A stretch of 64,000 nucleotides of DNA from Seonamhaeicola maritimus (GTDB lineage Bacteria; Bacteroidota; Bacteroidia; Flavobacteriales; Flavobacteriaceae). Positions within the stretch are counted from its first letter, which is position 1. The number at the start of each line of letters is the position of its first letter. Made by a program: the position numbers and the translations under genes. Shown one piece after another: positions 10,019 through 16,905 of this stretch. Location: contig NZ_VRKQ01000010.1 of the NCBI RefSeq assembly GCF_008056315.1, forward strand, positions 806,001 through 870,000. The letters run 5' to 3'. Under the pieces are notes generated by a model that did no database searches, was not told the DNA's origin, and saw only the letters and a list, made by a program, of their open reading frames with translations.

Positions 10019-10026
10019 TAAATTTG
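10019..10026 (+). promoter_or_regulatory. Candidate -7 element of the M28 peptidase gene
   Basis: TAAATTTG matches TAnnTTTG exactly and ends 21 nt before the ATG at 10048. It sits in the short divergent space between two lipoprotein genes. The -33 position falls inside the opposite gene and shows no good TTTG. Confidence 0.35.
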
Positions 10027-10047
10027 TATACACGTAAATTTATAAAA

Positions 10048-11265
10048 ATGAAATATTGTAGCCTACTTATTTTTTTAGCCGTTTTAATAGCATGTAAAAA
10101 ACCTGCAGACGTTTCAATTAAGGATGATGTTATTTTCTTATCTGATGACAAATTAGAAGGCAGGCAGACAGGAACTAGTGGTGAAAAAGAAGCTGCCAAG
10201 TACATTGCTAATAGATTTGAAGAAATAGGAGCTAAGGCCAAAGGAACGGAAAACTATTTGCAACCGTTTACATTTCGGCCCAAAACGAATCCGCATCAAA
10301 AAGTAAAGTACAATGTAGAGGAAGGCGATAGCACTATTACAGGTATAAATGTGGTTGGGCTTTTAGATAATAAGGCCGAAAACACCATTGTTATAGGGGC
10401 ACATTATGATCATTTGGGCTATGGTGCAGAGGGGTCTTTACACAGAGGTGAAAAGGCCATTCATAATGGAGCAGATGATAATGCCAGTGGAGTTGCCATA
10501 CTTTTAGATTTAGCCAAAAAACTTAAAGAATCAAATACCAATAACAATTATCTATTTATCACATTTTCAGGTGAAGAAATGGGTTTATTAGGATCTAACT
10601 ATTTTGTGAAAAACCCAACCATCGATACGAAAAAGGTAAATTATATGATTAATATGGATATGGTAGGTAGATTGAAAGCAGATAGCACCTTGGCAGTATA
10701 TGGAGTGGGGACCTCGCCAATTTTTAAACAAACTGTAACATCAAATAATTCAAAATTTAAACTGATACAAAAAGAGTCAGGTATAGGCCCAAGTGACCAT
10801 ACATCATTTTATAATGCAGACATTCCAGTATTACATTTTTTTACTGGTCAGCATGAAGACTATCATAAGCCTACCGATGATTTTGAGAAATTAAATTACA
10901 AGGGCATGCAAACCATTTCTAACTACATTTTTGAAATCATTACAGATTTAGATGATAACGGAAAACTACCGTTTAGAAGAACAAAAAATGAAAGTGATGA
11001 CACACCTAGGTTCAAAGTAGTTTTAGGTGTAGTGCCAGATTATATGTTTGATGGAAAAGGGATGCGAATAGATGGTATTTCTGAAGATAAACCAGCTCAA
11101 AAGGCCGGTTTGCAAAAAGGAGATATTGTTATAAAACTGGGTGATGCCGAAGTAACAGATATGATGACTTACATGAAAGCTTTATCAACTTATGAAAAAG
11201 GCAATAAAGCTAAAGTAGTGGTTGATAGGGATGGGCAGCAAATTGAGGCAGAAATAGAGTTTTAG
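10048..11265 (+). CDS. M28 family zinc aminopeptidase lipoprotein with C-terminal PDZ domain
   Basis: Start chosen at 10048 because MKYCSLLIFLAVLIACKK is a lipoprotein signal with the lipobox Cys at 16; the upstream in-frame extension is not signal-like. The M28 metal-site motifs appear in order: HYDHLG, GADDNASG, FSGEEMGLLGS with the catalytic Glu pair, MINMDMVGR, and the final His in HEDYHKPTDD. The last 90 residues or so (PAQKAGLQKGDIVIKLGDAEV) form a PDZ domain, a common arrangement in Bacteroidota M28 peptidases. It is likely anchored in the envelope and digests peptides. The neighbouring divergent gene is a propeller lipoprotein. Confidence 0.9.
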   Translation: MKYCSLLIFLAVLIACKKPADVSIKDDVIFLSDDKLEGRQTGTSGEKEAAKYIANRFEEIGAKAKGTENYLQPFTFRPKTNPHQKVKYNVEEGDSTITGINVVGLLDNKAENTIVIGAHYDHLGYGAEGSLHRGEKAIHNGADDNASGVAILLDLAKKLKESNTNNNYLFITFSGEEMGLLGSNYFVKNPTIDTKKVNYMINMDMVGRLKADSTLAVYGVGTSPIFKQTVTSNNSKFKLIQKESGIGPSDHTSFYNADIPVLHFFTGQHEDYHKPTDDFEKLNYKGMQTISNYIFEIITDLDDNGKLPFRRTKNESDDTPRFKVVLGVVPDYMFDGKGMRIDGISEDKPAQKAGLQKGDIVIKLGDAEVTDMMTYMKALSTYEKGNKAKVVVDRDGQQIEAEIEF

Positions 11266-11292
11266 ATATGTCATTAGTTTTCAATACTTTTG
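11262..11292 (+). promoter_or_regulatory. Candidate promoter of the dus gene
   Basis: TACTTTTG at 11285-11292 matches TAnnTTTG exactly and ends 19 nt before the ATG. A TTTA at 11261-11264, about 20 nt upstream, is a one-mismatch -33 box overlapping the end of the M28 gene. Confidence 0.4.
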
Positions 11293-11311
11293 CAGACCGA
11301 TTTTAAATAAT

Positions 11312-12307
11312 ATGGTAAAGATTGATAACATAGAATTGCCTGATTTCCCGTTGCTTTTAGCACCTATGGAAGACGTAAGCGACCCACCTTTTAGAGCGCT
11401 TTGTAAGGAACAAGGAGCTGATGTTGTATATACCGAATTTGTATCAAGCGAAGGGTTAATTCGTAACGCAGCCAAAAGCGTTATGAAATTGGATATATAT
11501 GAAAAGGAGCGTCCGGTTGGTATTCAAATATTTGGGGCTAATCTGGACAGTATGCTTCAAACTATTGATATTGTTGAAAAATCAAACCCCGATATTATCG
11601 ATATCAATTTTGGGTGTCCCGTAAAAAAAGTGGTTAGTAAAGGCGCTGGTGCGGGTATTTTGAAAGACATCTGTTTAATGGAAAAACTTACGGCAGAAAT
11701 GGTTAAACGTACTAATTTGCCTATTACTGTAAAAACCCGTTTGGGATGGGATCACGAGTCTATTAAAATTGTTGAGGTTGCCGAAAGATTACAGGATGTG
11801 GGGTGTAAGGCTATTTCTATTCATGGGCGAACACGTGCTCAAATGTATAAGGGCAATGCTGATTGGAAACCTATCGCAGAGGTTAAAAACAACCCTAGAA
11901 TGCATATTCCAATATTTGGTAATGGAGATGTTGATACACCTGAAAAAGCTCAGGAAATGCGTGATAGCTATGGACTTGATGGCGCTATGATTGGACGTGC
12001 CAGTATTGGTAACCCGTGGTTTTTTAAACAAGTAAAACATTATTTTGAAACAGGTGAGCATTTATCACCAATTTCTTTGGCAGAACGCATTGAAGCAGCC
12101 AGAAGACATTTACAGATGTCTATTGATTGGAAAGGACCTGTTTTAGGAGTTTTTGAAACGCGTCGTCATTATACAAACTATTTTAAAGGTATTCCGCATT
12201 TTAAAGAATACCGTATGAAAATGGTAACCAGTGATAAAGCTGAAGACGTATTTGCAACCTTTGATGAGGTGTTAGATAAGTTTGCTGATTATCAGTTTAC
12301 CCATTAA
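11312..12307 (+). CDS. dusB: tRNA-dihydrouridine synthase (DusB-like)
   Basis: FMN-dependent reduction of specific uridines in tRNA D-loops. The 331-residue barrel enzyme has LLAPMEDVSDPPFR at the N-terminus, the catalytic Cys C102 in DINFGCPVKKV, the conserved KTRLGWD and HGRTRAQMY, and phosphate-binding GNGDVDTP and GAMIGRASIGNPW. Which U is modified is not certain; bacterial singletons of this kind are usually called DusB. Its stop codon overlaps that of the convergent permease gene by 4 nt. Confidence 0.92.
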   Translation: MVKIDNIELPDFPLLLAPMEDVSDPPFRALCKEQGADVVYTEFVSSEGLIRNAAKSVMKLDIYEKERPVGIQIFGANLDSMLQTIDIVEKSNPDIIDINFGCPVKKVVSKGAGAGILKDICLMEKLTAEMVKRTNLPITVKTRLGWDHESIKIVEVAERLQDVGCKAISIHGRTRAQMYKGNADWKPIAEVKNNPRMHIPIFGNGDVDTPEKAQEMRDSYGLDGAMIGRASIGNPWFFKQVKHYFETGEHLSPISLAERIEAARRHLQMSIDWKGPVLGVFETRRHYTNYFKGIPHFKEYRMKMVTSDKAEDVFATFDEVLDKFADYQFTH

Positions 12308-13518
12308 TTATTTTGAATAAGTGCCTTCGTTATTCTTGCCGAAGCTATTTTTGAAGCTATTATTCCTAACACAGAAATAGTTAGAAATACTATTAATATA
12401 TTTATAAACCGTATGCTTATAGGGTAGGCCAAAGTTGAGGTTATGTAGATTTTAAGCATATTTGGACCATAGAGTTGATTTACAGCAAGCAATAACGCTA
12501 CCAATAAACCAATAATACCACCAACAATACTCATTAAACTTCCTTGATAAAAGAATATTTTTCTAACTTCCTTTACGGTAATACCCATATAAAACAGAGT
12601 GTTTAGACTTTGTTTTTTGTCTAACATCATCATTATAAGTGAGCCTATAACGTTAAAAAAAGCGATGATTAAAACTAGTGTAAATATGAGATATACTGCT
12701 AAATTTTCGGTATTTAGCATTTTGTAAAGCGCATCGTTTAATTGTGCTCTGTTCTTTATTAATACTTTATCTCCTAAAACAGATTGTATCTGTTCTTTAA
12801 CAGCAGTTTCTTCAGCACCTTCATTTAATTTAAACTCAATGGCAGAGATTTGATTAGGCTCATAATTCAATAAGTTTTTTGCTAAATCTATAGAAGTGTA
12901 AACGTAGTTGTCGTTTAGTTTTTCGTTTATATAAAATACACCAACGTTAACGGCTCTTACTGTGCTAAAAGCATTTTTAATTGAAGTTATTTGTTTCTTT
13001 CCTGGTTTAGGTACCGAAATATTTAAGGTGGTAGTAAAATCTAAAACTCCAATAGATAAATCATTTGCAATACCCCAACCAGCTACTATTTGATTAGATT
13101 TTTGATCTATCCAACTGCCGTGGTCAATCTGAGACTCTATATCAACAACATCCTGATAATGCTTATCAACAGCTTTAATAGTTGCTAAACTTTTCTTCTC
13201 TTCAGAAGTAATTAAAACACGCTCTTCAATAATTTTAGAAAAAAGGACTATATCATCAATATCTTCCAGTTTAGAAATTTCGTCATCTGTAAGAAGGAAT
13301 GATTTTCCAGAAATAGCTTCGGCTTTTAAATCTGGGTCAACAATATTCGAAAACTCCAAAGTAAAATCTTTTAAACCAGCAAAACCAGAAAGAACAATAA
13401 ATAAGGATGCAGACCCAAAAATAACACCAATAAGTGCAATGTATGTTATAAAATTAATAGCATTATTTGAACTCTTAGAGCGCAGATAACGTTTTGCTAT
13501 ATATAAAGAGAAATTCAA
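12304..13518 (-). CDS. FtsX-like ABC transporter permease, LolC/LolE type
   Basis: A 404-residue inner-membrane permease with the MacB/LolCE topology. There is one N-terminal membrane segment (about 20-50), a large periplasmic domain (about 50-265), and three C-terminal segments (about 270-300, 318-345, 365-395). The opening FSLYIAKRYLRSKSSNNAINFIT is typical of LolC/E-like proteins in Bacteroidota, which may extract lipoproteins for outer-membrane sorting. No ATPase gene adjoins it. Its start lies directly after the rbfA stop, so they form a two-gene unit. Exact substrate is inference. Confidence 0.82.
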   Translation of the reverse strand: MNFSLYIAKRYLRSKSSNNAINFITYIALIGVIFGSASLFIVLSGFAGLKDFTLEFSNIVDPDLKAEAISGKSFLLTDDEISKLEDIDDIVLFSKIIEERVLITSEEKKSLATIKAVDKHYQDVVDIESQIDHGSWIDQKSNQIVAGWGIANDLSIGVLDFTTTLNISVPKPGKKQITSIKNAFSTVRAVNVGVFYINEKLNDNYVYTSIDLAKNLLNYEPNQISAIEFKLNEGAEETAVKEQIQSVLGDKVLIKNRAQLNDALYKMLNTENLAVYLIFTLVLIIAFFNVIGSLIMMMLDKKQSLNTLFYMGITVKEVRKIFFYQGSLMSIVGGIIGLLVALLLAVNQLYGPNMLKIYITSTLAYPISIRFINILIVFLTISVLGIIASKIASARITKALIQNN

Positions 13519-13917
13519 CTAAGATTTTTTTCTTTTATCAAGTAAATCTGGGTTTTCAATAGGGTTGTCTAAACCTTTTAAAGAACGTTCAATATTATCT
13601 ATATATTCTAAAGAATCGTCAATAAAAAATTCTAAACTAGGCATTCTACGTAATTGATTTCTTGTTCGTTGCGCTAATTCATGCTTTATAGACGCCGTAT
13701 TAGATTGAATACCTTCAACAAGTTCAGGGCCTTTATTGTTAGGAAAAATACTAAGATAAACTTTAGCCACAGACAAATCTACCGTTACTTTAACTTTAGT
13801 AACAGATATTAAAACCCCTTGTAATCCGCCTTGTGTAGCTGCTTTTTGAAGTACATCAACTAAATCACGTTGTAAAACGGATGCTATTTTTTTCTGTCTT
13901 TGACTTTCTTCCTCCAT
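13519..13917 (-). CDS. rbfA: Ribosome-binding factor A
   Basis: A 132-residue KH-fold protein needed for maturation of the 30S subunit. It opens with EEESQRQKKIASVLQRDL and contains VTVDLSVAKVYLSIF and the conserved RTRNQLRRMPSLEFFIDDSLEY segment. Length and motif order fit RbfA. A -7 box lies upstream, and the permease gene follows without a gap. Confidence 0.94.
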   Translation of the reverse strand: MEEESQRQKKIASVLQRDLVDVLQKAATQGGLQGVLISVTKVKVTVDLSVAKVYLSIFPNNKGPELVEGIQSNTASIKHELAQRTRNQLRRMPSLEFFIDDSLEYIDNIERSLKGLDNPIENPDLLDKRKKS

Positions 13918-13955
13918 GTTTTCTTTTTTAAATACCCATTAAGAATGCGACGCTA

Positions 13956-13963
13956 CAAAAATA
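13956..13963 (-). promoter_or_regulatory. Candidate -7 element of rbfA
   Basis: Minus strand TATTTTTG, an exact TAnnTTTG match, 39 nt before the rbfA ATG. No clear -33 partner. Confidence 0.38.
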
Positions 13964-14030
13964 GCGGATATTTAAGTATAATCACGTTTTTTAATTTACA
14001 AATTTCGTACCTTTCTATGAAAGAAGTAAG

Positions 14031-14435
14031 ATGAATAAAATTGAACATATAGGAATTGCTGTAAAGAATTTAGAGCAGTCTAATGAGTTGTTTTCCAAAC
14101 TATTTGGCGAACCCAGTTATAAGATTGAATCTGTAGAAAGTGAAGGCGTAAAAACCTCGTTTTTTAAAGTTGGAACCAATAAAATAGAATTATTAGAAGC
14201 TACTAAAGAAGATAGCCCAATTGCTAAATTTATTGAACGAAAAGGAGAGGGTATTCATCATATTGCCTTTGATGTTGATGATATTGAAGCTGAAATAAAA
14301 CGCTTGAAAGATGAAGGTTTTATTGTGCTTAATGAAACACCGAAAAAAGGAGCCGATAATAAGCTGGTTTCTTTTTTGCATCCTAAAAGTACAAATGGTG
14401 TACTAATCGAGTTGTGCCAAGAGATAAAGGGTTAA
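14031..14435 (+). CDS. mce: Methylmalonyl-CoA epimerase
   Basis: Interconverts (2R)- and (2S)-methylmalonyl-CoA. The 134-residue VOC-fold protein has the paired beta-alpha-beta-beta-beta modules beginning IEHIGIAVKNLEQS and GIHHIAFDVDDIE. The metal ligands are predicted at H6 and in the second HH motif and the terminal Glu of GVLIELCQ. Length is typical. It is monocistronic here; a methylmalonyl-CoA mutase gene is not in the window. Other VOC enzymes share the fold, but the spacing and NxxL-SNELF start match the epimerase group well. Confidence 0.88.
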   Translation: MNKIEHIGIAVKNLEQSNELFSKLFGEPSYKIESVESEGVKTSFFKVGTNKIELLEATKEDSPIAKFIERKGEGIHHIAFDVDDIEAEIKRLKDEGFIVLNETPKKGADNKLVSFLHPKSTNGVLIELCQEIKG

Positions 14436-14441
14436 AATATC

Positions 14442-14472
14442 TTGTAAGATTTTAAAATATGTAGTAATATTG
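14442..14472 (+). promoter_or_regulatory. Candidate promoter of the tRNA gene
   Basis: TTG at 14442-14444 and TAATATTG at 14465-14472 are separated by 20 nt, close to the Bacteroidota TTTG-N19-TAnnTTTG layout with one mismatch in the -7 box. A short perfect inverted repeat (ATTGCAA/TTGCAAT, 14493-14511) lies between it and the mature tRNA and may be a leader hairpin used in processing. Confidence 0.45.
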
Positions 14473-14512
14473 CACACTCTTATTTAAAGAGGATTGCAAT
14501 TTATTTGCAATG

Positions 14513-14589
14513 GGTCCTATAACTCAGTTGGTTAGAGTATCTGACTCATAATCAGAAAGTCCCTGGTTCGAGCCCAGGTGGGACCACCA
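14513..14589 (+). tRNA. tRNA with CAU anticodon, probably tRNA-Ile2 (lysidine type)
   Basis: A complete cloverleaf can be drawn. The acceptor GGTCCTA pairs with TGGGACC. The D-arm stem is ACTC/GAGT. The anticodon stem TCTGA/TCAGA encloses loop CTCATAA, and the T-arm is CCTGG/CCAGG with loop TTCGAGC. The discriminator is A at 14586 and CCA is encoded at 14587-14589. The anticodon CAT could mean elongator Met, initiator Met or Ile decoded as k2CAU. The G1-C72 pair and lack of three G-C pairs in the anticodon stem exclude the initiator. The C4-G69 and C5-G68 pairs resemble those favoured by the lysidine synthetase TilS, so Ile2 is preferred over elongator Met. Confidence 0.9.
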
Positions 14590-14624
14590 AAAAGCCTAAG
14601 CTGCATTTGTAGTTTGGGCTTTTT
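14590..14624 (+). terminator. Rho-independent terminator after the tRNA
   Basis: A stem of about 15 bp (14590-14604 with 14609-14623, including three G-T pairs) and a 4-nt ATTT loop directly follows the CCA end and runs into a T-rich tract. Confidence 0.85.
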
Positions 14625-14709
14625 CTTTTATTGAGTTAATAATCTGTTTCATTTCGGCATATCTTTTGTGGCTTATTTGGTTATAAAAACCGTTAAAAAC
14701 TAGCCTATT

Positions 14710-16095
14710 ATGAAATTCAAGATTGCCATATCCCTAGTATTTTTTTTAGCAATTATAAATGTTTCTTTCGCACAAAAGGACTTGGAGTGTAAAACCAAAC
14801 TTTCCCTCTTTCATCCAGATGTAAAATCTAAGAACTTTGATAGAGCTTATGAGCATTGGAAATTTGTTAAAGACAGCTGCCCTGAATTAAGCATTGCTAT
14901 TTATATAGACGGAGAAAAAATATTGAAAGATAAAATCAAAAGGGCGTCTGGTATTGACCAAAAAGGTTTTGTTGAAGCCCTTGTAGAATTATGGAAAACC
15001 CGTGAGGTCTATTTCCCGAATAGAACACCAGATGGTGAATATCAAGCAAAGACTTTTCAGATTATGTATAACTATAAATCTGTTCTTAAAAAGTCTAATG
15101 ATGAATTGTATAATGGATTTGACAAGGCGTTTAACACAGATAAAAAAACATTCACAAACCCCAAAAGTTTATACACCTACTTTTCATTGGTAGTAACCTT
15201 GAATGAAGAGGGTAAAAAAACTCTAAAGGAGGTTTTTGATAAGTATGATGATGTTAATGAAAAAATAGAAACCGAGGTTAAGAATTACTCTATTAATTTG
15301 AATAAACTAATTGAAAAAGATGACCAAAATATTGTATTAACTTTAAAAGAAAAGCAGCGTAAGGCATCATATGAAAGTTATTTAAAAAATTACAGTTTAA
15401 TTTCTGAAAACATGGCTAAACTACTTGATAAAAAAGCTGATTGCCCAAACTTAATTCAACTATATAACCGAGATTTTCAAGCCCATGAAAATGATTCTAT
15501 TTGGTTGAAACGAGCGGTGAGTAGAATGTATTATAAAGAATGTACCGAGGATGAATTATATGAAAAATTGGCCATAGCCTATGATAAAGTTGCGCCTTCT
15601 GCAGATACTAAGTTTTTTGTTGCGTTAGTTCTTTTGAAAAAGGGAAAGACCAAGGAAGCAGAGAAGTATTTAGCTCAGGCTTATGAGTTGGAAACAGACT
15701 CTTTCAAAAAATCAAATTTAGCTTATAGAATAGGCTTGATTTTAAAGAAAAGAAAAAGTTATACAAAAGCCAGAAACTATTTTAGAAACGCTTTAAAACT
15801 AAACCCTTCAAGCGGGAAACCTCATTTGGCTATTGCCGACATGTACCATGACAGCGCTAACAATTGTGGAGATATTCCTTTTAATAAGAGGGCTGTCTAT
15901 TGGTTGGCAGCTAAAGAAGCCAGAAAAGCATCGAAAGTAGATCCTACCATAAGAAATGACGCCAATAAATTCATTAAAAGATATGAAGCCTTAGCTCCTA
16001 GTAAAGAGATGATTTTTATTTGTGGGTGCTCAGGTCAAGTGATTAAAATTTCTTGTTGGATTCAGTCTTCTATTATTGTTCCAGAAATAAAATAG
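14710..16095 (+). CDS. Secreted tetratricopeptide repeat protein
   Basis: 461 residues with a Sec signal peptide (MKFKIAISLVFFLAIINVSFAQ, cleavage after about residue 21). TPR-like helices are clearest in the C-terminal half. Examples are ADTKFFVALVLLKKGKTKEA, AEKYLAQAYELE and KKRKSYTKARNYFRNALKLN, followed by the TPR-typical PSSGKPHLAIADMY. No catalytic domain is visible. Periplasmic or outer-membrane scaffold proteins of this shape are common in Flavobacteriia; partner unknown. It lies tail-to-tail with the esterase gene, 5 nt apart, and marks the left border of the galactan locus. Whether it belongs to that locus is unclear. Confidence 0.75.
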   Translation: MKFKIAISLVFFLAIINVSFAQKDLECKTKLSLFHPDVKSKNFDRAYEHWKFVKDSCPELSIAIYIDGEKILKDKIKRASGIDQKGFVEALVELWKTREVYFPNRTPDGEYQAKTFQIMYNYKSVLKKSNDELYNGFDKAFNTDKKTFTNPKSLYTYFSLVVTLNEEGKKTLKEVFDKYDDVNEKIETEVKNYSINLNKLIEKDDQNIVLTLKEKQRKASYESYLKNYSLISENMAKLLDKKADCPNLIQLYNRDFQAHENDSIWLKRAVSRMYYKECTEDELYEKLAIAYDKVAPSADTKFFVALVLLKKGKTKEAEKYLAQAYELETDSFKKSNLAYRIGLILKKRKSYTKARNYFRNALKLNPSSGKPHLAIADMYHDSANNCGDIPFNKRAVYWLAAKEARKASKVDPTIRNDANKFIKRYEALAPSKEMIFICGCSGQVIKISCWIQSSIIVPEIK

Positions 16096-16100
16096 GTGGT

Positions 16101-16901
16101 CTAGCTAAATTCATCAAAAAACATCAAGGTTTTTTCAACGTGTTTTATCCAATAAGGCCATTCGTGACCTCCCTCAAATTCTTCATAAATGTGCTCAATA
16201 TTTAATTTATTGAGTTCTTTGTGAAGTAATCTGTTAGGCTTTATAAGTTCATCTTTTACACCACAATCAAACCTTAACTTAGGTAATCTGTTTTGATTTG
16301 ATTTAATGCAATCAATGACATCCGGCAAATCATTATTATTAGTGTATTCCTCAAGAGGTTCTTCAACAAAAAGCGTCATTTGCTCTAATTTGGTAATGGA
16401 ACTATGACCAGAAATAGCCTTGAATTTCTCAGGGAATTTTGCTCCTAAACTTAAAGCGCCATAACCACCCATAGATAAACCACCAATACATGTTGAGTTT
16501 GAGTTTTTAGCCTCAGGAATATTCTCTTTTATTGCGATTACCACATCATTTACAATCCAATTATCAAAGTTTTTGGAATGGTGTGAATAATAGGCGGATC
16601 CATCACCCCAAAGTCCATCAGAAGGCATGGCAATAATAGCTGGTTCAATGGTTTTATTATTTATTAATTTTTCAGCAACTTTATGGGCGCCGCCTTTCAA
16701 AGCCCAAATCCAAGCACTACCGTAAACACCATGTAATAGAATATAAATAGGAAGGTTGTCAATGTCTTTATCTACCTTTGGAACATATAGGCATATATCC
16801 CCTCTACCTTCAAGGTTTGGGGTTTTAACAGTAAGAAAACGTAATCCTTGTGATTCAAAAGGAGCATCTGATAATTCTATGGTTCTAAAACTTGACGACA
16901 T
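16101..16901 (-). CDS. Alpha/beta-hydrolase esterase of the esterase D / S-formylglutathione hydrolase superfamily
   Basis: 266 residues, no signal peptide. The nucleophile elbow is GGLSMGGYG with Ser143, and the other catalytic residues are likely Asp217 (CGVKDELI) and His246 (GGHEWPYW). The oxyanion region is ILLHGVYGSAWIW. The fold and motifs fit the putative-esterase family (Esterase D, antigen-85-like), which includes S-formylglutathione hydrolases and carbohydrate acetylesterases. It is the last gene of the P450 operon, 4 nt after the GH2 stop. Two roles are plausible: removal of acyl groups from galactan fragments, or a step in disposal of the formaldehyde made by the P450. Neither is shown by sequence alone. 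Confidence 0.78.
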   Translation of the reverse strand: MSSSFRTIELSDAPFESQGLRFLTVKTPNLEGRGDICLYVPKVDKDIDNLPIYILLHGVYGSAWIWALKGGAHKVAEKLINNKTIEPAIIAMPSDGLWGDGSAYYSHHSKNFDNWIVNDVVIAIKENIPEAKNSNSTCIGGLSMGGYGALSLGAKFPEKFKAISGHSSITKLEQMTLFVEEPLEEYTNNNDLPDVIDCIKSNQNRLPKLRFDCGVKDELIKPNRLLHKELNKLNIEHIYEEFEGGHEWPYWIKHVEKTLMFFDEFS

Positions 16902-16905
16902 GGAT

